Source: Liolophura sinensis
Taxonomy: Eukaryota; Mollusca; Polyplacophora; Chitonida; Chitonidae
DNA length: 64,000 bases
Direction: 5' to 3'
Assembly (NCBI RefSeq): GCF_032854445.1
Contig: NC_088295.1
Span: forward strand, 15,981,385-16,045,384
The notes beneath the pieces were generated by a model that saw only the letters and a program-made list of their open reading frames with translations, did not search any database and was not told the DNA's origin. This document shows, one piece after another, positions 10,121 to 22,300 of this stretch; positions within the stretch are counted from its first letter, which is position 1, and each line of letters starts with the position of its first letter. Position numbers and translations under genes: made by a program.

Positions 10121-12660
10121 CACTTTGTGTCTTGTTGTATTTTCCTCTCCAACTTACAACGACTGCAAATTTCGAACACACTTCCGTACTTCTCCAAGTA
10201 GGGGTCTGTCAAAATTATTGGCGAATGGCACTTGTGCATTTGTTTGGTTGGTCCAACATTTTGTCCTCCATACGATGGAGGTCAGATTACGCCATGGCTG
10301 ATCAGCTGAACACGTATAGCAAATCCACGGAAATTCATACACCTGGCAATAAATTACATTATTTTTGACAAACAAAGAGATACTTTAAGTATAACTGCTT
10401 CTTAATTGCATGTTTTTCAATGGTCAGTTTCAGTCACGGGGAGACCTACAACAGCATTCAGACAAAAGGTCCCTCATTAGGGAAATTTAATCTGTACTGT
10501 TCAAATTTAATACATTACAGGTTTGCCTGCCCTCTCTCAGCCGATTACAGTCGTGTCAAAATGCTCAACCAGGCAGAAACTATTTTAAGGGTATGTGAAG
10601 GGTGTCCATTGTAATTTATGGCCACAATAAATTAGCGTCTCTCGAGTGTTACGACTTAACATATCTATTATACAACACTGGACACCTCGATTCCTCAGCT
10701 CATGATTTAATTATCGAATTCACTGGTGTGTAAGTTCACCTATCTTTTCAGATTGTGGTATTTATGGCAGTATCAGCTTTCTAACTGACAAGTGGTAGTT
10801 TTATAAAAGTTAACCCCAGGGCCGACTTACCGCAGCATGAACAACACCTCGAGTTAACTGAACTAAACAATCCACCATGTATACATCTTCTGTAGCGCCT
10901 CACCGAAGGCGACGTGATTTAAATAACGTCTGTATACATGAATCCACCACACTATACCATAGAATTTCCACCTTGGCGTTAAATTGCAGGTGTCTTCCAC
11001 ACTGACTGAGGGCATTAGACTTCCTCAACTTTTAGTGATTCTTATTTCACACCCCTTGAATCAATTTCCACGTTTATTCCGGTATTTTTCCAGTTGCCTA
11101 GACTGTTTTTTTTGTTTTAATTTTTTTATCCTTTTTGCAGTTTTCCGAGTTCAGGTAAAGATTCTGCCTCCACAGAATGCAAATCTTTCTTTAAAAAAAA
11201 GTTGACGATTGCTTTTTTCTTTAAGTTTTCTCTTCCCTTAACATTGTAGTTTCGACTATTACTTAATTTTGTTGGTTTTTCAGACTAATATATAGTGACG
11301 GACTTGCAAACTCCCCATTTGCTCTTGTACTGCAAGAAATCCACAATATTTCAGAAAGCGACATTTTTACTCGTCAGATTTTTTCTCTGAATCCTGTATA
11401 CAGTTGGTGTGAAACCGCACCTAATGCAAGAGTTTTGTATTTTTTGTTGCTTGCCCTTGAATTTGCTACACAGACTTACCATGAAGTGTGTTTCAGCTGT
11501 CAAAATCCCAGACCTCCCGGAAATTGCCAAATTCCGACTCTGCAGAGAAACTCACGCAAAAGCTAATAAATGCTCAGAAAAACTGAAAACTCAATCTTAT
11601 TAACATCCCAATGATTTTAGTGGCGCCAAAATTCTCACCTTTCGTCTCAGTACACTATAGTGCTTAGGTGTACTAAGTCTAGAAACCGCTTTGAAATTGT
11701 CAGTTTGGATATGAACTGTTCATAAAAGTGAATGCTTTGTTTAAATGTGTAGTCATATGAAGTGTGTTTCATCCATTGGCAATCACACTGGCCGGTTTCT
11801 TGCATCGATGATGACAGTCGATTTCTTCTAACTTCCAATTACATTATGTTTTTAAAGAGATAGTGATGCTAATTATCCTCCCAAATACACACTGTAAGCC
11901 TGCCCTTTGACCGTAAATCATCTTCCGCTAGCGCGATTTTAACACTTCGCTTGGCATCGTATCGTCTAAGGAGTAAATGCTGTACATTTTTGGGTTACCT
12001 GTTTTTCTCAAACACATTTTGGACACTCCACCCAATAAGTCATCTGATGTATTTGTTCTCGGTTAAGATGTGCTTATGTCGAAATTCCCGCCTAACTGGC
12101 ATATTTAGGCATTTGATGTTGGTTTTTAAAGGAATGTCTTATTAATGTAGGCCTATTTGGTTTTGCGGTGAGGTATAACTACTATTATTTCAACATCGGA
12201 ATCGACAGATTGAAAGAAGACAAACACCATCGTGATCTGATGGTCGACATGGTGAGAGCAACGTTAACCCTCATACCAAAGCACTGATGCATGTAGTGTT
12301 GGTTGTCTGAAAATGTAAAATATCTGCTTAAGAGCATTCCATATACTTCTTAATGTCTTTGGGACATGGTTCTTGTCTAATGTTTCGCCACTCGAGCATT
12401 TCCCTTGGATATTTGTAATATTCCTTGCAGGTAGTATAGCTAGTCTACAATCGGCCAGTGAAATATAACCGGTCTTTTCATGGAAGTATCTTAATGTTAC
12501 TTCTAACATGTTTTAATTGATTTATTGGGACTGAATGCTTATGTTGCTGTAGGCAGTGATTAAAGTCATACGTGCAATCGTGAGTCATATAACAAGGGTT
12601 TTCAGCACTTACGTTTACATTCTTTAGCAGATTATATATATATAAATTTAAACAAGCAAG
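10121..12660. other. Gene-free stretch
   Basis: No exon, SINE or array that I can support. The sequence is AT-rich with short frames only. Confidence 0.45.
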
Positions 12661-12718
12661 GTTTTTTTTTCTGTTTTTTTTTTTGCAATTTTCTAATTGC
12701 ACTGCCTTTGTTGTTGAG

Positions 12719-12977
12719 CAATGGTTGTACAAATGCCTGTGGCATTTCTCTGCCAAACGCTAAAGACTCATACACTCTGACTATTCATGGTTTAGAGGAA
12801 TATGCACTGCTCATATATCAAGATCTAGGTCCAGACACAGCAGTTCCCGTAACACTAGATAACAGCAGCCCATGTTTAAACTTGACAACTGAAAGACGAC
12901 AAGAGATGGATGGCCCTTTAAGTGTCAGCTCTTGTCCTGTCAGTAGCGTGTCAGCTGGAAGTGTCAAGTCTCTTTAG
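12719..12977 (+). CDS. Candidate terminal exon, unknown gene
   Basis: A long T-rich tract (12661-12700) leads to an acceptor-like TTTGTTGTTGAG|C. An open frame of 85 residues follows, ending TAG at 12977. The peptide contains TLTIHGLEEYALLIYQDLG and a Ser-rich tail ending SAGSVKSL. A canonical AATAAA lies at 13129-13134, 152 bp after the stop. Tract, acceptor, frame and poly(A) signal together look like a last exon. No upstream exon could be assigned and no family is recognised. It may equally be a chance frame after a poly(T) run. Confidence 0.33.
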
Positions 12978-13128
12978 ACTCATCTGTGACACATTTATTA
13001 TCCATTATTTCTCGCCATAAGAAAAACGGGAGATAAGACTTCGCCTGTGTATGGCACGTGGCAAACCGGCATCTCCGGCCAACTAAATCCGGTTATATTT
13101 GTGTATGCTGGCATAACGGCAACATTGT

Positions 13129-13134
13129 AATAAA
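13129..13134 (+). terminator. Possible poly(A) signal for the 12719-12977 candidate exon
   Basis: AATAAA in TTGTAATAAATC, placed 152 bp beyond the TAG stop of the candidate exon. Confidence 0.3.
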
Positions 13135-14090
13135 TCATCTAAATTTCTAAAATTCCTTTCCTACTATCCATTGGAATTTACAGATCATAATCTTGATGTA
13201 AAATATTACCTAGTGCTGACACATAGACAGACGTACAATGGGTGAAGACTGGCTGTCTAACACAGTCTGACAAAGTTTACTCATTCGGCGAATAAATTAA
13301 AACATGCTCTCATCAGGGGATACTATAATAAACAACAATTAATGCTTCATGTCTTGTTAATTGTTTTTTCTAACACCAGTGTGTGGGAAAATATTTGAAA
13401 ACTGTGAAGGTCACAAAATTGTGAGTCAGCCAGAAAAAAGAGAGAGAGGGACAGTGAAAGAGAGATTGTGTGTAAGCAGTTGGGTTAAAAGCTGAGAATA
13501 CATCTAACTCGCGTTATTCATAGAACGTGTGTACCGAAACCACATTGATAAATATATTACCATTCACATCAAATTTAATTTGTTAAATCTGCGGTGTCAG
13601 GACATAACGGTATACGCCACATATTCGAACAGCTGATTTTAGGGTTCTATTTACATTCCAGCACATGCAATTGTATATTTAATGTATGTGTGCTTGGGAT
13701 GAGCTGTGCATTTAATTTTCGTCATATGTTATCGGTAAAACACAATGACTTGATCACAATGTGCTGTAATGTCGTGCGCCGAATTAAATGTCGCCTCTGC
13801 AGTTTGTGGCGAAATGTCGCGTGCCAAAATGTCGCGTGAAAAAATTGTTGTACACTAAAATCATTACTGCTTAAAGCATGCATAATAAAGTTGTCATGCC
13901 TATGAAAAAAAATGTGAACTACGTGTTAAGTTTGTACGGTAGACTATAATGTGAATAACCCATAGGGTTATCTTATATTTCCCGGGAGCTGAGAAACAAT
14001 TGAAGTAAAAGAAAGCTAAAACATGAATTAAGGTTCATCATACAGACAACTGGAAACTATGCATAAAATTACGTTCATTTATTTTTTTTT
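13135..14090. other. Gene-free stretch
   Basis: Nothing supported except a small cluster of AAATGTCGCGTG-like repeats near 13785-13842. Confidence 0.4.
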
Positions 14091-14992
14091 TCAGATTTTT
14101 TTATGAGTGTTGAAAGGCATTCAAATATTTGAAAACTATGGTGGGCTTTATGAGCCATACTGACAGTATCGAGGAACGCTGACGTCACTTCACCCTTTTC
14201 TTCCTGATGTTCACCAGAACGAAGGAATTTTGGGAACATTATGTCAGTAATCTTTCACTCAAGGGTAATAAAGTTATTCCAACGTACAGTGTCGTGATTG
14301 AGTGTAGGACATTTTCCCCCAGACATTTTCCTCTCTGGGCATTTTCCCCTCCTGGACATTTTCCCCTCCGGACATTCCCCTTCCCCCCCTTTGTGTGAAT
14401 AGAAACTTTTGTGGTCCGTCCTCCGTTATCCATAGCCTATAGTGGATCTTAATCATTAAAACATTTACAAACTGGAAGGTTTTGGTTTTTTTCCATGTGT
14501 GGTGTTCAATTCAATTAAATCAACACTTTGTGAGACAATCAGTCGATACAACATAGGCCTGATATGGGAAAAGGACTGTAGACAAAATAAACGGAAAGCT
14601 TATTCATGATAAATAGATGTTTAATTATTTGGAACAACAGGCTGAGAACAAGTATCGTTTCTCACTTTCTCTGTGAAATACATTATAGTACACAGTTTAA
14701 TCTTCACCATATGAAGACAAATACCTGAATTTTGTAAATATGTAAAAAAAAAAATGCTTATTTTGACCCCCTGGGCTATTCATTACAACACACCTCACTC
14801 AGAAGATCATATTTATATTTCCCACTGATCATATGTCCGGGAAGAGGGGGGGATATGTCCGGGAGGAAAAATGTTCGTACCCCGTCGTGATTAGAGTTGA
14901 ACAAAGAGTTCCGCCTCTGATAGTATGGCCCATAAAGCCCACTTTAGAATTCAAATGTTTGAGCGCTTTTAACTCTTTTCACAAAAATCTTA
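14091..14992. mobile_element. DNA-transposon-like element with long inverted ends
   Basis: The arm at about 14091-14163 (containing TTCAAATATTTGAAAACTA and GTGGGCTTTATGAGCCATAC) is an imperfect inverted copy of about 14920-14992 (TAGTATGGCCCATAAAGCCC, then ACTTTAGAATTCAAATGTTT). Inside these lies a second inverted pair. Tandem GGACATTTTCCCCTCC units are at 14306-14385, and their complement (ATGTCCGGGAGG-like) is at 14833-14872. No transposase frame is visible. A related right-end sequence recurs at 48337-48527, so this is a dispersed family. The true outer ends and any target-site duplication could not be fixed. Confidence 0.6.
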
Positions 14993-15045
14993 GAGGTCTT
15001 TTCCTTTAAGTTAGTATTTAGTAAAATCTCCTACTCTCTTCCAGG

Positions 15046-15296
15046 CTATTTTCGCCTCCAAATCTCACGTGACCCGTGAAGTCACAGTCACCAGTGTATT
15101 ACATACATCGCCCTCCGCCCTTCGTTGCCTCGGTAGACAAATGTCCCACAGAGCTCAACAGTTTTCATTGTCTATAACGGGCATCCGAAAAGTGGACACA
15201 AAAGCCCAAATATCCTACGGGTACATGTCCAGTATACTGCATGTCAATGAAATAGCCCAATTAAATTCTCTTAAGCGCCGTCGAAAGTTGCCCTAG
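15046..15296 (+). CDS. Weak candidate terminal exon, unknown gene
   Basis: After a good polypyrimidine acceptor (CTCCTACTCTCTTCCAG, to 15045) the sequence is open for 83 residues to TAG at 15296. It starts AIFASKSHVTREVTVTSV and ends in a basic cluster (SLKRRRKLP). I found no partner exon, no close AATAAA and no family. It lies immediately right of the inverted-end element and may be unrelated flanking sequence. This is a low-confidence call recorded for checking with transcript data. Confidence 0.2.
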
Positions 15297-16617
15297 TAGT
15301 TTGCAGGTATTTCAACAATTGCGAAGTGCATTGTGTATAAGACAGTACAGTACAGTGCTATAATATACATGTTTGACAGGGTTTCAATGTAATCATGATA
15401 GACATTTACCCGTGACAAGCCTTTACCAACTGAGAAGAATCTTATTTAACCATTAACGCACAACACAAACAAAATACTGAATGCATCTGCAATTTACAGA
15501 ATCCATTTTTGCACTGTTTTGTAACTGTTAAAAGTGTTGTGCCAAAAAAAAAATTAATTCAAAGTTGTTGACTTCCCACTCAAATTCCCACTCACCACGT
15601 ACATGTTTGCCATTCCAAAAATTCCCTGGCGATGATATAGTGACCGGGTAATTATGTCACAAAACCGTATTGCTCTGGCTCATTTACTTCAGCGAAATGC
15701 CGCATTTAGGACAGGTCGATATACGGTACGATGGTGAAGAGGAGTGTCTGAGGAATGCAACTAGTTAGAAATACAAACGTGGTGGAAGAGTTTCAAAAGC
15801 CTATTCGCCAATAATAAACAACCTGTGGAATCTGGCTTTATTACAAGGAATGGCGCTACCAAACTGTCCAGCTGAGCGAGTCCTGGAATGCTGTGAGAAA
15901 CACCTGCGGGATCACGTGACCCAAGTAAGCTGGAATGCCGGCTTCTCCTGGTCTGGCCGAGTAGAAAGACGATCCGCAATCAGTAAACACCACCTGCAAG
16001 CTCTCTAATAGTGACACAACGTCTATCGGAAAAGTTCCGGCATGCACACATACAAGTAGATATATATATATATATATATATATATAACCTCTACCGACGG
16101 CTTCTGTAGCTCTTCTCCTCCCAAGAGTAGGCCTACTCACTGGACAACCCGCTTATATTTCGATATACAGTCACAAACCTGATACCACGCACACTTCAGC
16201 ATTCTATGCATGGCATGTGCAGAATCCAGGACGTTTGTGGATGTGCTTAACCCTGGGTTAAGAGGTTGTACATGAATCATCTTGAATTACATTGCGGCGA
16301 TGATCAAATCATCTGTTATACAATTAAAACCTCGCACATCATTGTTTATCTATTATGGAACTGAAGAAAACTTCATTACACAAGTTGAAAAATATCTGAA
16401 TTCTTAGATGTTTGGTCATGAGATTAACCTCATCTGATTTACTGACATTTCACAGTATGTAAACAATACCACGACGGTCAGTTTCTTTGGAGGAGAAAAC
16501 GGATGTGGTTGGAGTATAAACCACCGGCGTTTGGCAAGCAACTTACCATATTTTTCCATATGATTTTCACCCACAGAGAGAGCAGAATTAATATTCTATC
16601 TTCATATGGTGGAAACA
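15297..16617. other. Gene-free stretch with a short AT microsatellite
   Basis: Contains an (AT)n tract of about 26 bp at 16060-16085. No exon is supported. Confidence 0.45.
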
Positions 16618-16998
16618 GGACCTGATGGCTCAGTTGGTAGAACGTCCGCTTCGGGGGCGGTAGATCCAAGGTCAGTCCTGGGTTGGGTCACACCTAAGAA
16701 CATAAAAGAAGAATTTGTAATTTCCTCGCTTGGTGTTCAGCATTAAGGGGAAGTGCAACGACTGATTGACCCGTATTAGTAAAATGGCTCGGGTGGGGCA
16801 TCTTACTTGCCTTCGGTTAGTGATCTCAGTGAAGCAGCACTAGATAAAAGAGCGGTGGAAATCCGGCATGCAACAAGGAGGCACATTACACGTATATGCA
16901 CTTCCTAAGAACTCATTCCTCGTCATATGACTGAAAAATTGTTAAGTACGACGTTAAACACTAAGCACCCATTCACTCGCTCACTCACTCATGTGGTG
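16618..16998 (+). mobile_element. tRNA-derived SINE, family 2
   Basis: The head reads GATGGCTCAGTTGGTAGAAC (A-box-like), followed about 30 bp later by a degenerate B-box (AAGGTCAGTCCTGGG). The body includes TTTCCTCGCTTGGTGTTCAG. The 3' end carries TTGTTAAGTACGACGTTAAA followed by CACTAAGCACCCATTCACTC and short CTCACTCA repeats. Related fragments lie at 9677-9808 (head) and 33925-33980 (3' end). This is the fullest copy in the window. Confidence 0.7.
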
Positions 16999-17387
16999 GA
17001 AGGCAAGAAGGAAGCCCTTAGAAGATTGCCCTTAAGGGCTTCCTCAAAGTCACCTCATTCTCACCGAAAAGACGACAGTAAATTGGTCTCAGCTAGTTCC
17101 ACCGAAATTTCAGCAATCAAAATGACCTCATTCCCACCGAAAAAACTCAGCAGTGTCACTTCATTCCTGTCGAAAATAACTTAAAAAAATGACCTCACTT
17201 TCACCGAAAAGACATCAGCAAAGGGACCTTACTACCACTGGAAAGACTGCAGTTGAAGTTGTCAACCACTGAACACCTGTGCTGAAGGAATGTGAGAGAG
17301 CCATGCAAAATAACTGTGATTCGGATTAATCCGGGGAAATAGGGTCTCGTCCCGGAATCTGGCCTGCTGTTCGAGCATACAATATTT
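16999..17387. other. Degenerate repeats, no gene
   Basis: Loose repeats of TCA-TTC-CACCGAAAA-GAC (about 17055-17220) adjoin the SINE. They may be a decayed minisatellite. An 85-codon frame across them is not supported as a gene. Confidence 0.4.
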
Positions 17388-17445
17388 AATTGTTTATTTG
17401 ATTGTTGTTTATGCCGTACTCAATATTTTGTCACTTATGCCATGA
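17388..17445 (-). mobile_element. Degraded 3' fragment of SINE family 1
   Basis: TTTATTTGATTGTTGTTTATGCCGTACTCAATATTTTGTCACTTATGCC is a diverged minus-strand copy of the family 1 tail (compare the intact minus copy at 36907-37175). Confidence 0.5.
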
Positions 17446-17635
17446 CTGCGGGTAGAGGAAAATGGGGTACACCACCGACAATGCTACTGACGAACTTTCC
17501 CGCGTGTGACGTACGTATATGCGGACAATCTCGATGGAAGACAACGGACACTAGTCTGCGCAAACGTCCAGAGGAGCGTCGTCCAGCACTTATTGCCAGC
17601 AAGGTCCCTTGGAGAGCGAGAGTGGATGGATCTAC

Positions 17636-18230
17636 AAATTCCGCCCCGTGCAATGAACCCGCAGCACGTATCTGCTTGTGACTGAAAGGCCGAACCTGGA
17701 TATTCCCGATCAGTGGAATAAATGAACCTCTCTTGCAGCCTCGTTTCGAGTCAGACATAGGTATTGCTAGGTTTATGCGATATTGGTGACCATCTTGGTG
17801 AGATTTTCCAAACCCATATTCATCCAGAAGAATTTAGTTTAAGCAGGCAGCAGAACGAGCAAATACCACGATAAAAGAAAAAGCAGAGACACCATATGAC
17901 TGTATAACGTGTCATTAATTCATTTGGGGTCTGAAAGAGTGTTCGATTCAAATCTGAAATTATTGACACGGGAACCCTAATCCCTAATATATGGGTAAAC
18001 AAATTTGTCTTGACTAATGTTACAATCACCGTAACAAAGAAGAAGCAGTCTAGTGTCGACCATGTGTTACCTAACAAAATTCTGGATGTAAAGCTACGGC
18101 TAATCCTGCAGGCTTTGTATTCGAACCTGTTTCGGCGGAAGGATGACTAGATGCACGGGACGAGAGCGACACTTCAGGCTCACTCATCCAGCAAAGACAA
18201 ATTCCACCCCGTGCAATGAACCCGCAGCCT
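17636..18230. repeat. Dispersed direct repeat of about 30 bp
   Basis: ACAAATTCCGCCCCGTGCAATGAACCCGCAGC at about 17634-17665 recurs with one change at about 18196-18229, about 560 bp away. The intervening sequence has no gene that I can support. Confidence 0.55.
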
Positions 18231-19023
18231 TCATAGATTTAAATAGGCATGTGAACCGTATAATGTAAAACGGATGCATCATAGATAACTATAGACACTG
18301 AAGATGCTGAGTTGAAATAATACAGATCGATGTAACATGTATGACAAAGTCATTCAACCTTAACATTTGATTTCGAATGAGCGTAGGACTATTTCATCTG
18401 CAGTCCACGAACTCAACATTGTATAGAACAAGAACCCGTGAATTTAAAAGGGGCCTGTTAATTGTGCAGTGTAATTGTAGGATTATAAGGTATTAGTTAT
18501 AAAGGCACGAATGTGTGTCTACTGATCTCACGATGCAGCACTGAGCAACAGTGAATAGTGGTATTAAACGGTGGGGCCAACGAATCTGTGACCATCGGCC
18601 ACAAAACTTTAGGTCTTAAACGATGCCATTGTTAGATTTCTAGGACCTACATTCATGGCGTGAAGATGACTGTGACGTAACGTAGTAGGTGGAATAAATT
18701 TTCATGCGATTCCGGCGAGAGCAAACCTGTAACACTGAACATAATTTCGGTAAATCAAAGCAGTGTAGTGGTTTGTCTTCTGCAATGCTTGTCTTCCGAA
18801 GTAAGAAATTCTCACATTTCCCTAAAAAAAATTGAGTCGGCCCGAATTTAGCGACTTGATCACGTTACTGGCAGCAAACATTTTTTTTAAACATGGCCTG
18901 GCCGAATCACTAGAATGTGACCATTTTGTATCATGCAGCTAAAGAGTGCAAACAGACAAAACTAAAATTTTATTGTAAAAAAAAATAACTTCACCGATAT
19001 TTTATGAACTAAGTGTACACTCT
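18231..19023. other. Gene-free stretch
   Basis: Nothing supported. Confidence 0.45.
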
Positions 19024-19033
19024 AAAACTGGAA

Positions 19034-19307
19034 CCAGGGGCCTCCGTGGCTCAGTCGGTTAGCGCGCTAGCGCAGCGTAATGACCCAGGAGCCTCTCACC
19101 AATGCGGTCGCTGTGAGTTCAAGTCCAGCTCATGCTGGCTTCCTCTCCGGCCGTAAGTGGGAAGGTCTCCCAGCAACCTGCGGATGGTCGTGGGTTTCCC
19201 CCAGGCTCTGCCTGGTTTCCACCCACCATAATGCTGGCCGCCGTCGTATAAGTGAAATATTCTTGAGAACGGCGTAAAACACCAATCAAATAAATAAATA
19301 AATAAAT
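19034..19307 (+). mobile_element. SINE family 1, full-length, with target-site duplication
   Basis: The tRNA-like head GGGGCCTCCGTGGCTCAGTC contains an A-box (GTGGCTCAGTCGG), and TGAGTTCAAGTCC is the B-box. The conserved body includes AACCTGCGGATGGTCGTGGG and ATAATGCTGGCCGCCGTCGT. The end is GGCGTAAAACACCAATCAAA followed by (TAAA)n. The repeat AAAACTGGAA flanks both sides (19024-19033 and 19308-19317), which marks retrotransposition. Pol III promoter boxes imply possible transcription. Short frames inside it are not genes. Confidence 0.9.
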
Positions 19308-19317
19308 AAAACTGGAA

Positions 19318-19384
19318 TCAGTGGCCGAGGGGTTAACACGCCAGCGCGGCGCAATGACTCAGGAGCCTCTCACCAATGCGGTCC
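19318..19384 (+). mobile_element. Truncated SINE family 1 head
   Basis: TCAGTGGCCGAGGGGTTAAC followed by ACTCAGGAGCCTCTCACCAATGCGGTCC repeats the first 70 or so bases of the adjacent SINE, then stops. It abuts the duplicated target site of the full copy, so the full SINE may have inserted next to an older head fragment. Confidence 0.65.
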
Positions 19385-22300
19385 TTCAGGAACCTTCAAA
19401 CCAAAAATGTGTGATGGGGTATATGTCTGCAAGAGGTTGGCAACGCTTTAAGCTTTGCTGGTACCGTAGCCTTTGTTATAATGGAACTGGGTGGAACTTG
19501 AACTGTGCTGTCCTCGACATATAAGAGTTGTTTGCCTCAACAAAACATTAAGTATATTTTGTTCCTTGCGAATTACTGGCTTCAAATGACACTGTTGTGG
19601 GTGAATAACACGCAGATTTTTCTACCTACTAACTGCTAGTGACGGATATGCAGATGCAACACTTTTTACCTGAGAATTTCCAGTGAATTTTGCCAGCCAT
19701 GCCAGGAATTTGCTCCTGCATAGCGCATCTGCCCATTAGCTTGTCTATAAGTATCTGATGTATTTATGGCACTTTAAATCAGTAACCAGCCTTCAAACAT
19801 CATATTGAAAATGGAATGCAACTGTCTGATGGTCCAACCACCTGTGCTCGTGGACATCTTCAAGGTGGGCAAATTCCGAGGGTTGCTAGGGCTTCCAACC
19901 CCACAACTGACATGCCAGTGCATTTATCCGTGAATCAAAACATTGAGCCATTCTTTCTTGGTTGTTTTTACAAGCGATATATTATTCCTCTTTTAGTACT
20001 CAAATATAAAAGAACGCGCCATTAGTTCACCAAAGCATCGCAATACAGGTGGAACCATGTCAGCCGCCATATTGCTTGCCTTCCATGATGGATGTCTATG
20101 CACTCGTGTAATGGTAGTAAACATAAAGTTGTACACTCGACTTTGACTGAGCTGTGTAAATATGCCACTTTCTGGCCCCTCACCTTGTTCTCGTCTGACC
20201 AGCGTCTTGCCTTACACAGCACAGGTGTGTCGTCAGCCGAGGGATATCTGGCCTGCTAATATCACCTGACAGCGTATTTAAAAACATGTCAGTCATGATA
20301 TGTTAGATTGTATAAGCCATCAGTGGGGAGGTTACTGGAATTTGTCCGTCGAAATAAAAAATATCATGCTACAAATACAGAATGGTTATTTTCTGTTATT
20401 ATATATATGTAAATATTACATATTATTTTATATGTATATATTATAAACAATTTTTTATTATATGTATGATATTCTCTATCGATGGTAGAGAAAATAAAAC
20501 ATTAACTTTTCTAATGACAGGGTGAGGTTCCGTAGGTTCCATAAATAATGTTTGGCTTTGTTAAAACTGTGATTCCGTAGCCCGAGCAGTGCTTCTTTCA
20601 GTATGTCGAAGTCAGAGTAATCAGTACCCTGAATTTTGACTTATGTAAGTTATGGCTAAAACACTTATCACTCGTGCTTGATGCCAGATTTTTGCAATGC
20701 CTGATACACATGTAAGAGTTAAGCGATTATTTCCATACGGTAATTCTTTATGTCTATATAAACCCCAATCATAAAAACATGTCTCCTATAAAAGTTTCTT
20801 CAGCAGTGTCCTTGGTGTTATAATTTATCTACGCAGTCGCATTACTTTTCATTTTCGGTTATCCCACGCGCTCGACATACATGTAATTAAGAAAAAACAT
20901 ATCTGGAGCATCTAAAGTTGCGTTAATGTCAGTTTTACGACTCTGTAACTCCGCCGTATGTTGCCAAGAATACATGTTTTTTGAGGTCAGTGGTGAGCTG
21001 AGAAACAGCTCCTATCGGAACCTGTACAAAAGCAAAACAAGCGGACAGTTTAACCGGTGAGAGACACGCCAGAATATTCAACAAATGTTTGATTACATAT
21101 ATAAATAAATGGCTTTTGTACGGACCCTATATGTAAGATAAATGTGGAGGACGCATGGTGTGTGCGAGTCAATCTGTCAAAACAGGTGGCAGATTTATAG
21201 GTATTTCAGGAAGACTATGGTAAAATAACTGTGGTGTTGCACGACCAGATGGTGTCTATTTTCGTTCCGCTTTTTGCTCCATCGCCGCCTGCCTGTAACG
21301 GCTGTCCTCCTAATCAAACCAGCGTGAGGCCCGTTTAGTGATTCTAAACACCTCAATTTCTGGCACTGTTGTCAGGCCACAACAATAAAACGCTAAGGAG
21401 AAAAAAAAACGCTTGTAATACAAACCTGTTATTTTAGCCGGGTATACCTTTGCGCCTCCATCTCCACACTGCATGTCCTTGTGTCAACTTCTGTTCCGCA
21501 CAAGAGTTTTCTCATATTTTCTCAGTTAGTTCATTGGTGTTTATATAACGCCGTCTTCGTTTGTGTCCTCTTATTCAATCAATTTTATGAGCGGGCAAAC
21601 TTCCGGACATAAACTCGCACCGAACAGTTTTCTAGTACAAAAATGTATACATCAATAAATGGTTACCGCCACAGGTTTGAGCTTTTTCTAATGAGTTCTG
21701 TGGCGTCATTTTCATGAATGAACAAGTCGAAGAGTACATACAGGGACGTGGACGAAAGAATTCAAGAAAGTAAAGACTACAATGTGTAAAGTTTGAATGA
21801 TACGCTTTAGTTGCAGGCCAGTTGTCCAAGTCACATTTCAACGCAGCAAGCAGGTACAAATGATTCTGTAAAGAAAACCTGTTTTAATAATAACCTACCT
21901 TTAATATATATTTATAATAAACAGGTCTGTGCGTTTAAGTTTCCTTAAGCTGTATGGAGAACCTTCAGAAAGTGTATATTTTTCAAATAACAAATGCATT
22001 GTTATGCTCTACTAAAAAGGAAATATTTTGATATTTCGGCAATTAGATTCAAAACTAGTGTTATATAATTTACATTCATACAGTATAGGAATTAAATAAC
22101 AAGGTTAGCAATCCTTGACAAACTTCCAAAAGAAATCGTATCTCCTAACCAGACTCACAGTCATAGCTCACCGACATTCTGATTGGCTAATTTAGCCCGT
22201 ATTATCTCCAAGTAAATCTTCATTACGTCCTAAAATATCACACAGCGTTACATGCATGACTTTTTAACCCGAAGAAGCGAGTCTGTTGGGTCACATACCT

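Noticed and set aside
17435-17758. A 107-codon minus frame in a locally GC-richer segment
   Set aside because: It overlaps a decayed SINE tail and a plus-strand frame, with no recognisable feature. The local composition alone explains the open frame.
19034-19307. A tRNA gene from A/B boxes (also at 35298, 16618, 47187)
   Set aside because: The boxes belong to SINE heads. There is no complete cloverleaf or acceptor stem, and SINE bodies and tails follow in the intact copies.
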